A stretch of 49,436 nt of DNA. Source: Chloroflexaceae bacterium (lineage in GTDB: Bacteria; Chloroflexota; Chloroflexia; Chloroflexales; Chloroflexaceae). The stretch is from the NCBI GenBank assembly GCA_025454695.1, contig JALONX010000001.1, positions 1-49,436 on the forward strand. Direction: 5' to 3'. Of the stretch, positions 17,337 through 23,994 are shown piece after piece. The notes under the pieces were generated by a model. It saw only the letters and a list, made by a program, of their open reading frames with translations, ran no database searches and was not told the origin of the DNA. Within the stretch, counting starts at the first letter, position 1. Each line of letters opens with the position of its first letter. The position numbers were made by a program, and so were the translations under genes.

Positions 17337-17400
17337 TTTCAGAAAGCTCTCCTCCGTATATTACATTGTTTCTGAAAAAGTGTCAAACTGTTTTCAGAAA
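17337..17400 (-). promoter_or_regulatory. Uronate operon promoter with three dyad operators
   Basis: On the minus strand TTGACA (17386-17381) and TAATAT (17363-17358) are separated by exactly 17 bases, a near-consensus sigma-70 promoter. Three 9-base dyads of the form TTTC[AT]GAAA occur at 17392-17400, 17369-17377 and 17337-17345: upstream of the -35, inside the spacer, and just after the expected start site. This is a classic repression layout. The LacI-type regulator encoded immediately upstream is the obvious ligand, by inference. Confidence 0.8.
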
Positions 17401-17424
17401 GAGCGTGATAAAAATGCAAAAACA

Positions 17425-17456
17425 GCAAGGCCGGGAGATATGTCTCCCGGCCTTGC
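17425..17456 (-). terminator. Intrinsic terminator of the lacI-type gene
   Basis: A perfect 14-bp stem (arms 17425-17438 and 17443-17456) with a 4-base loop lies 26 bases past the regulator stop codon. On the minus strand it is followed by TGTTTTTGC and further T-rich sequence. It insulates the regulator from the operon promoter downstream. Confidence 0.8.
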
Positions 17457-17481
17457 AAAAAAAAAGGGCAGTAGAGTGGAG

Positions 17482-18552
17482 TCAGGACACGAGCAATTCA
17501 TTCGCCCGGCCAGGGCGATAGCTAGCGTTCGGGGTAGTGGTGGGAGGCGGGCCAACCGTTTCCCGTTCCATCAGGCTCACCCCCAGCAGCACCCGTTGCA
17601 CCGGGCCATCAGGGTCATTCGCCCGTTCCTGCAGGCGGCGCACGGCCAGGGCACCCATTTCGAGCTTGGGCACGTAGATGGTGGAAAGGCGTACCGTGGT
17701 CAAATTCGAGAGTTCAATATCGTCAAACCCCACCAGCGAGAAGTCCACACCAGGGATCATCCCGGCATCGCCCAGGGCCAGCAGCGCCCCATAGGCACTC
17801 ACATCGTTGACACAAAACAGGGCGGTACAACCAGTATCCCGTTGCAGCAGCTCTGTCACCGCTTCACGGGCAGCCTGGGGCGACATGGAAGAGCTAACAA
17901 CCCAGTGCGGGTCGGGGGTGATACCCGCCGTGTGCAGGGCCGCTTCATAGCCCTGCAAGCGGAGCCGGGTGGTGTAGCGGTCACGCCCATGGAGGTAGGC
18001 AATCCGTCGGTGGCCTGCGTCAATCATGTGGCGCACCGCTAGCTGCGCCCCAAGAAAGTAGTCGGGCAGCACCGCATCTACCGGTTGATCCACCACATTG
18101 TTGATCAACACCAACGGATAGTCGTGGCGTTGCACGGCAGCAACATCATTGCTGGTGAAGGGGCCAACCAGCAGAATACCGCTGTCAGCGGGCGGTTCCA
18201 GCCGTTCGAGCTGTTCATCCAGGGGGCTACCGTCGTCAAGGGCAAAGCGCATGCTGATGCGTTGCCGCCGACACTCACTTTCAACGCCGTGGAGAATATA
18301 GCCATAAAAATCGCCGAGCATTGCCGCCAGGCCCACCCGGTTATGCACCCGTACTAAAAAGATCAGGTTGCGCAGCGGTGGCGTATCCTGGCGCGTGGCA
18401 CGAACGCGGGGACGATAGCCCAGCTCTTCGCTGGCACTCAACACGCGCTCGCGCACCTCTGGTGACACTGTTGCCGCGTTGGTAAACACCCGCGAGGCTG
18501 TACTGAGTGAGACTCCCGCCGCGCTCGCAACTTCTCGCAGATTTGCCGCCAT
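17482..18552 (-). CDS. LacI-family transcriptional regulator, probable repressor of the uronate operon
   Basis: The 356-residue protein starts MAANLREVASAAGVSLSTAS, the LacI helix-turn-helix (residues 3-23), followed by a hinge helix region (VRERVLSASEELGYRP) and a periplasmic-binding-protein-like effector domain with the typical FCVNDVSAYGALLALGDAG and FSLVGFDDIELS blocks. It should act as a dimer that releases DNA when a catabolic intermediate binds; in pectin systems that is often 2-keto-3-deoxygluconate, but the inducer here is unknown. ATG 18552 has an AAGGA box. The gene lies upstream of the operon in the same direction, separated by its own terminator. Confidence 0.88.
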   Translation of the reverse strand: MAANLREVASAAGVSLSTASRVFTNAATVSPEVRERVLSASEELGYRPRVRATRQDTPPLRNLIFLVRVHNRVGLAAMLGDFYGYILHGVESECRRQRISMRFALDDGSPLDEQLERLEPPADSGILLVGPFTSNDVAAVQRHDYPLVLINNVVDQPVDAVLPDYFLGAQLAVRHMIDAGHRRIAYLHGRDRYTTRLRLQGYEAALHTAGITPDPHWVVSSSMSPQAAREAVTELLQRDTGCTALFCVNDVSAYGALLALGDAGMIPGVDFSLVGFDDIELSNLTTVRLSTIYVPKLEMGALAVRRLQERANDPDGPVQRVLLGVSLMERETVGPPPTTTPNASYRPGRANELLVS

Positions 18553-18569
18553 GCTAACAATCCTTTTTC

Positions 18570-18612
18570 ATTTGTTTCAGGCTGATTGTAGCATATTCTC
18601 TGAAATTTTCAA
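18570..18612 (-). promoter_or_regulatory. Promoter of the lacI-type gene with imperfect operator copies
   Basis: On the minus strand TTGAAA (18612-18607) and TACAAT (18590-18585) are 16 bases apart. An imperfect dyad, TTTCAGAGA, lies in the spacer, and a half-site CCTGAAAC lies just downstream of the -10. Both resemble the operon operators, which suggests autoregulation. The operator match is partial. Confidence 0.55.
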
Positions 18613-18640
18613 GAAGTTTAGCGGGAAAAACACAGCGAGT

Positions 18641-18781
18641 TTAAAAACAAATCCTGGTGAACGTGGGGGTAAGTTCAACCTCTACCAATCGTTGTGACAA
18701 GTGCTCGATCAACTGAATTTGATCAGGCACAGGCAACCGCTCCGCCTGGGCCAACACCTGCGTAAGTGTTGGCCATTTCAT
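18641..18781 (-). CDS. Small 46-residue protein, antitoxin-like fragment
   Basis: An ATG at 18781 preceded by AAAGGAG at six-base spacing opens a 46-codon frame ending TAA at 18641. The product begins MKWPTLTQVLAQAERLP and continues with VPDQIQLIEHLSQRLVEVE. It is an amphipathic, helix-forming protein of the sort seen at the N-terminus of small antitoxin-like or addiction-module proteins (the pattern LP..DQ..LIE.L). No toxin gene adjoins it, so it is either an orphan or a remnant. The strong ribosome site argues that it is translated. It ends about 30 bases before the -35 of the lacI-type promoter. Function is unknown. Confidence 0.5.
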   Translation of the reverse strand: MKWPTLTQVLAQAERLPVPDQIQLIEHLSQRLVEVELTPTFTRICF

Positions 18782-18873
18782 TGCGATCTCCTTTCCCGTC
18801 CATCCTACCACGGTGGTGCATGCAGCGCGAAGGACGCCAGGAAGCCTCCCGCGTCCTCCGCGCCCTCAAAAGC

Positions 18874-18993
18874 TGTCTGAAAAGCCGCTCGCAAAGGCGC
18901 AAAGCACACAAAGGTGTACAGATGAACGTGTTTGAGCCAGCCCTTTGCGCCTTTGCGGCGTTGCGAGAGCAAAAAAAGTAGCCTTTTCAGACA
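18874..18993. repeat. Nested inverted repeat, MITE-like palindromic element
   Basis: Outer arms TGTCTGAAAAGC (18874-18885) and GCCTTTTCAGACA (18981-18993) and inner arms GCAAAGGCGCAAAG (18891-18904) and CTTTGCGCCTTTGC (18943-18956) are inverted copies. The roughly 120-base unit has no coding capacity. It resembles a small non-autonomous palindromic element. No clear target-site duplication is visible. Confidence 0.55.
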
Positions 18994-19012
18994 CACTCTC
19001 AGCGGGAACTTG

Positions 19013-19564
19013 TTACTCCGCCTGCGTCACCAACTCTTCGCCAGCTACCCAGCCCTCGCGCCCGTCGGCGCTCACGCGCACGCGCCACCAGGTGTAATTA
19101 TCGGCGGGCGAAGGGCCTTCCAGCAGGGTCAGGGCGGTACCAGGGGGCAGCGCATCCAGCACTTCCGAGCCGAGGCCGGGGGCACTGCGGCGGCGTAGCG
19201 GCATGCCGCCTGCTTTGCGCACCCATGCCGTCACGCCCACCCCCAGGGCCGGTGGCCCGGCAGTAACAGCGGGGGCGGCAGCGGCAGCGGCAGCGCCAGC
19301 AGCGGCAGCAGCAGTGGCACCAGCAGCAGCGACAGCGCCAAGGGCACCAGCGGCAGCAGCCCCAGCACCGACTTTCGCCTGATTGGCCAGAGCGCCAATC
19401 TGCTTTTCTAGCTCGCGGGCACGGGCCTGGGCATCCTTCAGCACTTCGGTAGTGGCCGCAGCGGCATCGGGCGAACTGCCCATTTGCTCCACCAGCATCG
19501 AAATCTCTTTGTTGCGCTGCTCCAGCTCCTTCTGCAACGCGGCCATTTGTTCTTGCAATGACAT
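19013..19564 (-). CDS. Coiled-coil, Ala-rich linker and SH3-like domain protein
   Basis: This 183-residue protein has three parts. Residues 1-65 (MSLQEQMAALQKELEQRNKE onward) are a predicted coiled coil, residues 66-115 are an almost pure Ala/Gly/Val low-complexity segment, and the C-terminal 70 residues form a bacterial SH3-like domain (PLRRRSAPGLGSEVLDALPP, then TWWRVRVSADGREGWV). There is no clear signal peptide; the Ala-rich stretch might span or associate with a membrane. SH3-like domains of this type usually bind cell-wall peptides or proteins. The start is the ATG at 19564 with AGAAGGGA upstream; codons further upstream read as repeat-like DNA. It has no operon partner and the role is unknown. 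Confidence 0.7.
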   Translation of the reverse strand: MSLQEQMAALQKELEQRNKEISMLVEQMGSSPDAAAATTEVLKDAQARARELEKQIGALANQAKVGAGAAAAGALGAVAAAGATAAAAAGAAAAAAAPAVTAGPPALGVGVTAWVRKAGGMPLRRRSAPGLGSEVLDALPPGTALTLLEGPSPADNYTWWRVRVSADGREGWVAGEELVTQAE

Positions 19565-20067
19565 AGCATGTCCCTTCTGGCTAACACGAGTTACGCGGTT
19601 GTGAACAAGCGTTTGGATCGCGAAGGGCGCGAAGGCCAGCGAAACGCACGAAAGACAGTCATATTTCATGATTTTCGCGCGTTTTTGTGGGTTTCGTGTT
19701 CCAAAGCCTGCTCACCGCGTAACTCCTGTAACTAACACCATCTTCCTTCCGGCGGCGTGAATGGCTTATGATAGCATACTCGTGATGGGTGAAGCGTGCG
19801 CGTGCTACGCAGACCGAAGACCAAAGACCGGAGACCGAGGCCTGCAAACGGCCTTCTGCGTGAAACGCGCTGCGTGAAACGTAAATTGTGAAACGTGCTG
19901 CGTAGTGTATGAAACGTGCTGTGTACTGCGTACTGCGTGCGGCGTGAAACGTAAAACGTGGTGCATATCCCGTTTCTCATACTTCATCATTCATACGTCA
20001 TACTTTTCGGGCGTGGCTCCCGTCCCCGGTCTGCCCCGCAAGAAACTTTTCCCGCTAATCCCTGGAA
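19565..20067. other. Gene-free stretch with degenerate GAAACGTG-type repeats
   Basis: No credible coding frame is seen on either strand. Around 19875-19960 there are several degenerate direct copies of a (T)GAAACGT(G) word alternating with TGCGTACTGCGT-like words. The same word family recurs at 23619-24004, so this belongs to a repeat family shared by both ends of the NEW3/ABC operon region. Confidence 0.5.
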
Positions 20068-20094
20068 AAATTTCCTCACAAAATTAGGAAATTT
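20068..20094. promoter_or_regulatory. AT-rich dyad abutting the riboswitch promoter
   Basis: The arms AAATTTCCT (20068-20076) and AGGAAATTT (20086-20094) form a perfect 9-bp dyad with a 9-base spacer, ending five bases before the -35 box. It could be a protein operator giving a second layer of control, or an upstream terminator-like hairpin. It does not clearly match an MntR or Fur consensus. Confidence 0.4.
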
Positions 20095-20099
20095 AACCG

Positions 20100-20129
20100 T
20101 TTACACACCAGCGTTGTCTCTGCTATAGT
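20100..20129 (+). promoter_or_regulatory. Sigma-70 promoter of the manganese-riboswitch operon
   Basis: TTTACA (20100-20105) and TATAGT (20124-20129) are 18 bases apart. Transcription would start near 20136, about 17 bases before the aptamer, the usual distance for a leader riboswitch. Confidence 0.65.
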
Positions 20130-20152
20130 CCGTAAGGAAAGCTTATGTATCT

Positions 20153-20260
20153 GGTTGGGGAGTAGCCACCTGCACTGGCAGGGATGAACAGTCGTCAGGA
20201 CGGTGCCCAGCACCCGGCTGTTCATGCGCGACTGTTTGAGTCCCGTGGGCGAGACCACCG
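20153..20260 (+). ncRNA. yybP-ykoY (manganese) riboswitch aptamer
   Basis: The leader shows the family's conserved blocks in order: GGGGAGTAGCC (20157-20167), AGTCGTCA (20190-20197), CACCCGGCTGTT (20211-20222) and GGCGAGACC (20248-20256). The helices can be traced. P2 is CCTGC/GCAGG (20169-20173 with 20178-20182), P3 is ATGAACAG/CTGTTCAT (20184-20191 with 20218-20225) with inner GGTGC/GCACC, P4 is GACT/AGTC (20230-20233 with 20239-20242), and P1 closes GGTTGG against CCACC. This is the four-way-junction fold of Mn2+-sensing riboswitches, which normally turn on metal exporters. Confidence 0.9.
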
Positions 20261-20297
20261 CAACACTCGTGTTGTGGTGATCTCGCCTTTTGGTTTT
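20248..20297 (+). terminator. Riboswitch expression platform: intrinsic terminator
   Basis: A 17-bp stem (20248-20264 with 20271-20287, one C/A mismatch, six-base loop) is followed by TTTTGGTTTT. Its 5' arm starts with GGCGAGACC, the last conserved aptamer strand, so aptamer closure and terminator formation exclude each other. Ligand binding should therefore stop termination and turn the operon on. Confidence 0.88.
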
Positions 20298-20318
20298 GTA
20301 AAAAGAAAAGGAGGTTGT

Positions 20319-21500
20319 ATGCGCCGTTTTGTGTTACTCACCATGGTGACAGCCCTGGTTCTGCCCACGCTGCTGCTACCGGCGGCGGCCCACGCCCAGG
20401 GCACCCAGCAAGCTACCGGCAGCCCGGCCCTCGAAATTTCCACCCCTTTCCCCGCAAAAGTGATTGGCATTGGCGAAGAACTGACCCTGGATTTGAACCT
20501 GCGCGGCAATGGCAGCAGCAAGATTGTCAATCTTCAGATGCAAGACGTGCCCGCCAACTGGAATGTCTCCTTCCGTGGCAACGGGCGCATGGTGAACTCC
20601 GTGTTTGTGCTGCCCAACGAAGCCGCCGAGGTTGACCTGCGGATTGAGCCGCCTGCCGATGTTCAGTCGGGCACCTACAACTTTACCGTGCTGGCCGACG
20701 ATGGCAACGGCAGCCGGGCCAGCCTGCCGCTGCAAATGACGGTGCAGGATCGCCTGCCGCCAAAGCTCGCCATTGAAAGCGAGCGGCCCACCCTGCGGGG
20801 CGAGCCAGGCAATGCCCTGCGCTTTGATGTTTCGCTGCGCAACGAGGGCGACACCGACATGACGGTTGACCTGAACGCCCAGGCTCCCGGCGGCTTCACC
20901 GTCACCTTCCAGAGCGGCGGGCAAGACGTGACCAACCTGCCGATTAGCGGCGGGGCCACCGAGCGGGTGACGGTTGTGGCCGAACCCCGCGACGATGTGC
21001 AGGCGGGCAGCTATCCCTTCTCCATCACTGCCCGCAGCGACGCCGCTGAAGCCAACATCCCGCTGACGGCAGAACTGGTGGGCCGAGCCAATCTGGTCTT
21101 CACCACCCCTGACGCACGGCTTTCTGGCCAGGCCACCCTGGGTAGCGACAACAACTTCAAGCTAACGGTGCGCAACGATGGCACTGCACCGGTGCGCGAC
21201 ATCAGCCTGAACGCCTCGGCACCCACCGGCTGGACAACCACCTTCGACCCGCCAACCATCACTGAGCTTGGCCCGGGCCAGCAGCTAGAGGTGAACGCCA
21301 ACGTGCGCCCGGCAGACCAGGCCGTAGCTGGCGACTATGTGCTGAACTTTAGCGCCCGCCCGGCTGAAGGCACCACCCGCACCATGGACTTCCGCGTCAC
21401 CGCCGTCACCTCCACATGGTGGGGTATCGTCGGCGTGGTGCTCATCGCCGTCGCCATCGGCGTGGTGGGCATGGCCGTCATGCGCTTTGGCCGCCGTTAG
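20319..21500 (+). CDS. Secreted, membrane-anchored NEW3-domain protein of the Mn-riboswitch operon
   Basis: The 393-residue protein begins with a signal peptide (MRRFVLLTMVTALVLPTLLL, cleavage likely after AHA near residue 25). It has three immunoglobulin-like NEW3 repeats with recurring blocks such as ITLTVRN-type strands and V.AGDY.. motifs (for example QSGTYNFTVLADDGNGSR and QAGSYPFSITARSDAA), then one C-terminal helix (around residues 365-386) ending MRFGRR. The bulk is thus outside the membrane. ATG 20319 has AAAGGAGG at four-base spacing. It is the first gene after a manganese riboswitch and is followed by an ABC ATPase and permease, so I infer a surface accessory to a metal-responsive exporter. 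NEW3 proteins are often annotated only as predicted membrane proteins. Confidence 0.85.
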   Translation: MRRFVLLTMVTALVLPTLLLPAAAHAQGTQQATGSPALEISTPFPAKVIGIGEELTLDLNLRGNGSSKIVNLQMQDVPANWNVSFRGNGRMVNSVFVLPNEAAEVDLRIEPPADVQSGTYNFTVLADDGNGSRASLPLQMTVQDRLPPKLAIESERPTLRGEPGNALRFDVSLRNEGDTDMTVDLNAQAPGGFTVTFQSGGQDVTNLPISGGATERVTVVAEPRDDVQAGSYPFSITARSDAAEANIPLTAELVGRANLVFTTPDARLSGQATLGSDNNFKLTVRNDGTAPVRDISLNASAPTGWTTTFDPPTITELGPGQQLEVNANVRPADQAVAGDYVLNFSARPAEGTTRTMDFRVTAVTSTWWGIVGVVLIAVAIGVVGMAVMRFGRR

Positions 21501-21508
21501 GGAATTAG

Positions 21509-21645
21509 CCACAAAGGGCACAGAGAAGAACTGAGAACCGAGAACCGAGAACCGAGAACCGAGAACCGAGAATCGGAATGCGTCACTCGTCACTCGTCAC
21601 TCGTCACTCGTCACTCGTCACTCGTCACTCTCTGTGCCTTTGTGG
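21509..21645. repeat. Two heptamer tandem arrays flanked by an inverted repeat, inside the operon
   Basis: Arms CCACAAAGGGCACAGAG (21509-21525) and CTCTGTGCCTTTGTGG (21630-21645) are inverted copies differing by one base. Between them lie GAGAACC repeated five times plus one variant (21533-21574), then GTCACTC repeated seven times without error (21582-21630). The element separates the NEW3 and ATPase genes. Confidence 0.9.
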
Positions 21646-21665
21646 TGAGCATAAGGAGTAATGTG

Positions 21666-22616
21666 ATGGTAGAAGTTGTACTTGAAACCCAGAATTTGAC
21701 CAAGCGCTACGGCGACTTCGTAGCGGTGAATAACCTTAATCTTGTGCTTGGTTCAGGTCAGGTCTTCGGGTTGCTGGGGCCAAACGGCGCGGGCAAAACC
21801 ACCTCCATTCTCATGCTGCTGGGGCTGACCGAACCAACCAGCGGCTTTGTGCGGGTGCTGGGGCTTGACCCTACCCGCAACCCGCTGGCGGTGAAGGCCC
21901 GCGTGGGCTACCTGCCCGACCAGATTGGCTTTTATGATGAACTGACCGCCCGTGAGAACCTGGGCTACATCGCCCGGCTCAACGGCATCAGTCGCCCGGA
22001 GGCGAAACGCCGCATCGAAGCGGCCCTGGAGCGCATGGGCCTGGCCGAAGTGGCCGAAAAGCGCGTGCGCACCTTTTCCCGTGGCATGCGCCAGCGGCTG
22101 GGGCTGGCCGAACTGCTGCTCAAGCAGCCCCGCATCATCATTATGGACGAGCCAACTCTAGGACTCGACCCGGAAGCCGCCCGCGATTTTCTCAATCTCA
22201 TTCGCGAGCTGAAAAACGACAACATCACCGTGCTGCTTTCATCGCACATGCTGCACCAGGTGCAGGCCGTGTGCGACCGGGTGGGCCTGTTTCACAAGGG
22301 GGTGATGGTGCTGGAAGGCAGCGTGCCAGAGCTAGCCCGCAACGTGCTGGGCGGGGCTTACCGCATCCATGTGCAGGCCGAAAGTCGCAACGGCGATGTG
22401 GAACACGCCCTGCAAGGGTTGCCTGGTGTGCTAGCCGTGCAGCGCCCCGCCGCCAGCCAGTATGTGGTGGAAGCCGCCCACGACCTGCGAGCCGAGGCGG
22501 CCCAGGCAGTTATTCAGGCGGGCGGGCGGCTGGCCGCGCTGGACATGGCCGAACCGAGCCTCGACGACATTTACACCCGCTATTTCCAGGAGGTGCAGCA
22601 TGGCGCTCGCAACTGA
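21666..22616 (+). CDS. ABC transporter ATPase of the Mn-riboswitch operon
   Basis: The 316-residue ATPase has Walker [10 protein letters not shown], signature [19 protein letters not shown], Walker [16 protein letters not shown] and the H-loop [10 protein letters not shown], with a C-terminal extension of about 90 residues typical of CcmA/NatA-like export ATPases. The signature has SRGMRQ rather than SGGQ, which is common in this subfamily. ATG 21666 follows AAGGAG. An overlapping ATG at 21661 is out of frame. It pairs with the permease downstream, whose start overlaps its 3' end. Together with the NEW3 protein it forms a three-gene unit that is presumably manganese-inducible. Confidence 0.9.
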   Translation: MVEVVLETQNLTKRYGDFVAVNNLNLVLGSGQVFGLLGPNGAGKTTSILMLLGLTEPTSGFVRVLGLDPTRNPLAVKARVGYLPDQIGFYDELTARENLGYIARLNGISRPEAKRRIEAALERMGLAEVAEKRVRTFSRGMRQRLGLAELLLKQPRIIIMDEPTLGLDPEAARDFLNLIRELKNDNITVLLSSHMLHQVQAVCDRVGLFHKGVMVLEGSVPELARNVLGGAYRIHVQAESRNGDVEHALQGLPGVLAVQRPAASQYVVEAAHDLRAEAAQAVIQAGGRLAALDMAEPSLDDIYTRYFQEVQHGARN

Positions 22617-23586
22617 GACCCTGCGCCCAGCCCGGGTGCGCGAAGGCTCGCCCTGGACGGGGCTATGGGCGGTGGTGGCCAAAGACATGGCCGACCACCT
22701 CACCAGCACCCGCATGCGCATTCTCGAACTGCTGATTGTGCTGACGGCGGTGGGCACCGTGTTTGCCGCCACCGAGAATCTGCGCGACACGGTGGGGCAA
22801 GATCGCTTTCTCTTTTTGCGCCTTTTCACCACTGGCCAGGAGCCGCTGCCTGCTTTTATCGGCTTTCTGAGCTTTCTGGTGCCGCTGCTAGCCATCGGCC
22901 TGGCCTTCGATGCCATCAACGGCGAGTTTAACCGCCGCACCATGTCGCGGGTGCTGGCCCAGCCCATCTACCGCGATGCGCTGCTGCTGGGCAAGTTTCT
23001 GGCCGGGCTGTTCACCCTGAGCCTGGTGCTGACGGCGATCTGGCTGTTGATTATCGGCATGGGGATTTTGCGGCTAGGCGTGCCGCCGGGCGGCGAGGAG
23101 GTGGGGCGGCTGCTCTTCTTCCTACTGGCGACCATCTTCTACGGCGGCATCTGGCTGGGGGTAGCCCTGCTCTGCTCAACGGTATTTCGCCAGACAGCCA
23201 CCGCTGCGCTGACAGCTCTGGCGGTGTGGCTCTTCTTTATCATCTTCTGGGGCATGCTCGCCAACCTGGCCGCCCGCACCCTTGCGCCGGTGCAGCTGGG
23301 CACGCCCCAGGAGATTATTGCGCAGGTGGAAACCAGCCAGGCCCTGGCCCGCCTTTCGCCCAACACCCTGTATGTGGAAGCGACCATCGGCCTGCTGAAC
23401 CCGTCCACCCGCTCCTTTGGCCTGGTGCTGCCAACCCAGCTGCAAGGAGCTTTGCTCGGTGCGCCGCTCCCGCTCGACCAGAGTCTCATCCTGATCTGGC
23501 CCCAGCTCACGGCCCTGATCGCCATCACAATCCTGCTCTTCGCCCTGAGCTACGTCATCTTCCAACGGCAAGAGATTCGGGCTTGA
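22600..23586 (+). CDS. ABC-2 type transporter permease of the Mn-riboswitch operon
   Basis: The 328-residue product has six likely membrane helices and the ABC-2 layout: a short cytoplasmic N-terminus with [20 protein letters not shown], a first helix, then [20 protein letters not shown] followed by [15 protein letters not shown], which is the amphipathic coupling block of NosY/NatB-like permeases. A long extracytoplasmic loop lies around residues 225-290. ATG 22600 has CCAGGAGG upstream and overlaps the ATPase stop by 17 bases. By homology it exports something from the cytoplasm. Given the riboswitch, Mn2+ or a Mn-stress-related product is the working guess, though ABC-2 permeases rarely move metals directly. 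Confidence 0.88.
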   Translation: MALATETLRPARVREGSPWTGLWAVVAKDMADHLTSTRMRILELLIVLTAVGTVFAATENLRDTVGQDRFLFLRLFTTGQEPLPAFIGFLSFLVPLLAIGLAFDAINGEFNRRTMSRVLAQPIYRDALLLGKFLAGLFTLSLVLTAIWLLIIGMGILRLGVPPGGEEVGRLLFFLLATIFYGGIWLGVALLCSTVFRQTATAALTALAVWLFFIIFWGMLANLAARTLAPVQLGTPQEIIAQVETSQALARLSPNTLYVEATIGLLNPSTRSFGLVLPTQLQGALLGAPLPLDQSLILIWPQLTALIAITILLFALSYVIFQRQEIRA

Positions 23587-23618
23587 TGCTCGCGCACACG
23601 GCACAGCGGCTATACAAA

Positions 23619-23665
23619 TGAAACGTGAAACGTGAAGCGTGGCAAAAATCACGTTTCACGTTTCA
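23619..23665 (+). terminator. Long hairpin after the Mn-riboswitch operon
   Basis: Arms 23619-23634 and 23650-23665 are a perfect 16-bp inverted repeat built from the GAAACGTG word, 33 bases past the permease stop. It lacks a clean T-tract, so it may be a stabilising or processing hairpin rather than a strong terminator. Confidence 0.5.
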
Positions 23666-23994
23666 CGCTTCACGTCACGCATTAGGTCACGCATTAGGTC
23701 ACGCGGACTAAAGTCCACACTACGTTACGTTTCACGCTTCACCTTACGCGCTATGTTACGCGGACTAAAGTCCACACTACATTACGCTTCACGTTCCACC
23801 TCACGCGCTATGTTACGCGGATTAAAGTCCACACTACATTACGCTTCACGTTTCACGTTTCACGCTTCACGCCCCGCATTAGGTCACGCGGACTAAAGTC
23901 CACACTACATTACGCTTCACGCTTCACGTTTCACGCTTCACCTTACGCACTATGTCACGCGGACTAAAGTCCACACTACATTACGCTTCACGTT
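23666..23994. repeat. Array of about 57- and 71-base repeats with GGACTAAAGTCC cores
   Basis: Five copies of a palindromic core occur at 23705, 23762, 23819 (with one base change, GGATTAAAGTCC), 23890 and 23961, each followed by ACACTAC. They are separated by variable runs of TTTCACGCTTCACG and TTACGC words. The period is 57, 57, 71 and 71 bases. No coding frame is plausible. The same core occurs as a perfect inverted pair at 47090-47146. Confidence 0.85.

Noticed and set aside
18874-18993. An insertion sequence
   Set aside because: There is no transposase frame and the unit is only about 120 bases, so at most it is a non-autonomous repeat.
20184-20318. An upstream in-frame ATG that would extend the NEW3 protein by 45 residues
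   Set aside because: That region is the riboswitch and its terminator. The ATG at 20319 has a strong ribosome site and begins a proper signal peptide.
23666-23994. Regular repeats that could suggest a CRISPR array
   Set aside because: The repeats are palindromic cores with variable, themselves repetitive spacers of the same low-complexity words. No cas gene is present, and spacing changes from 57 to 71 bases.
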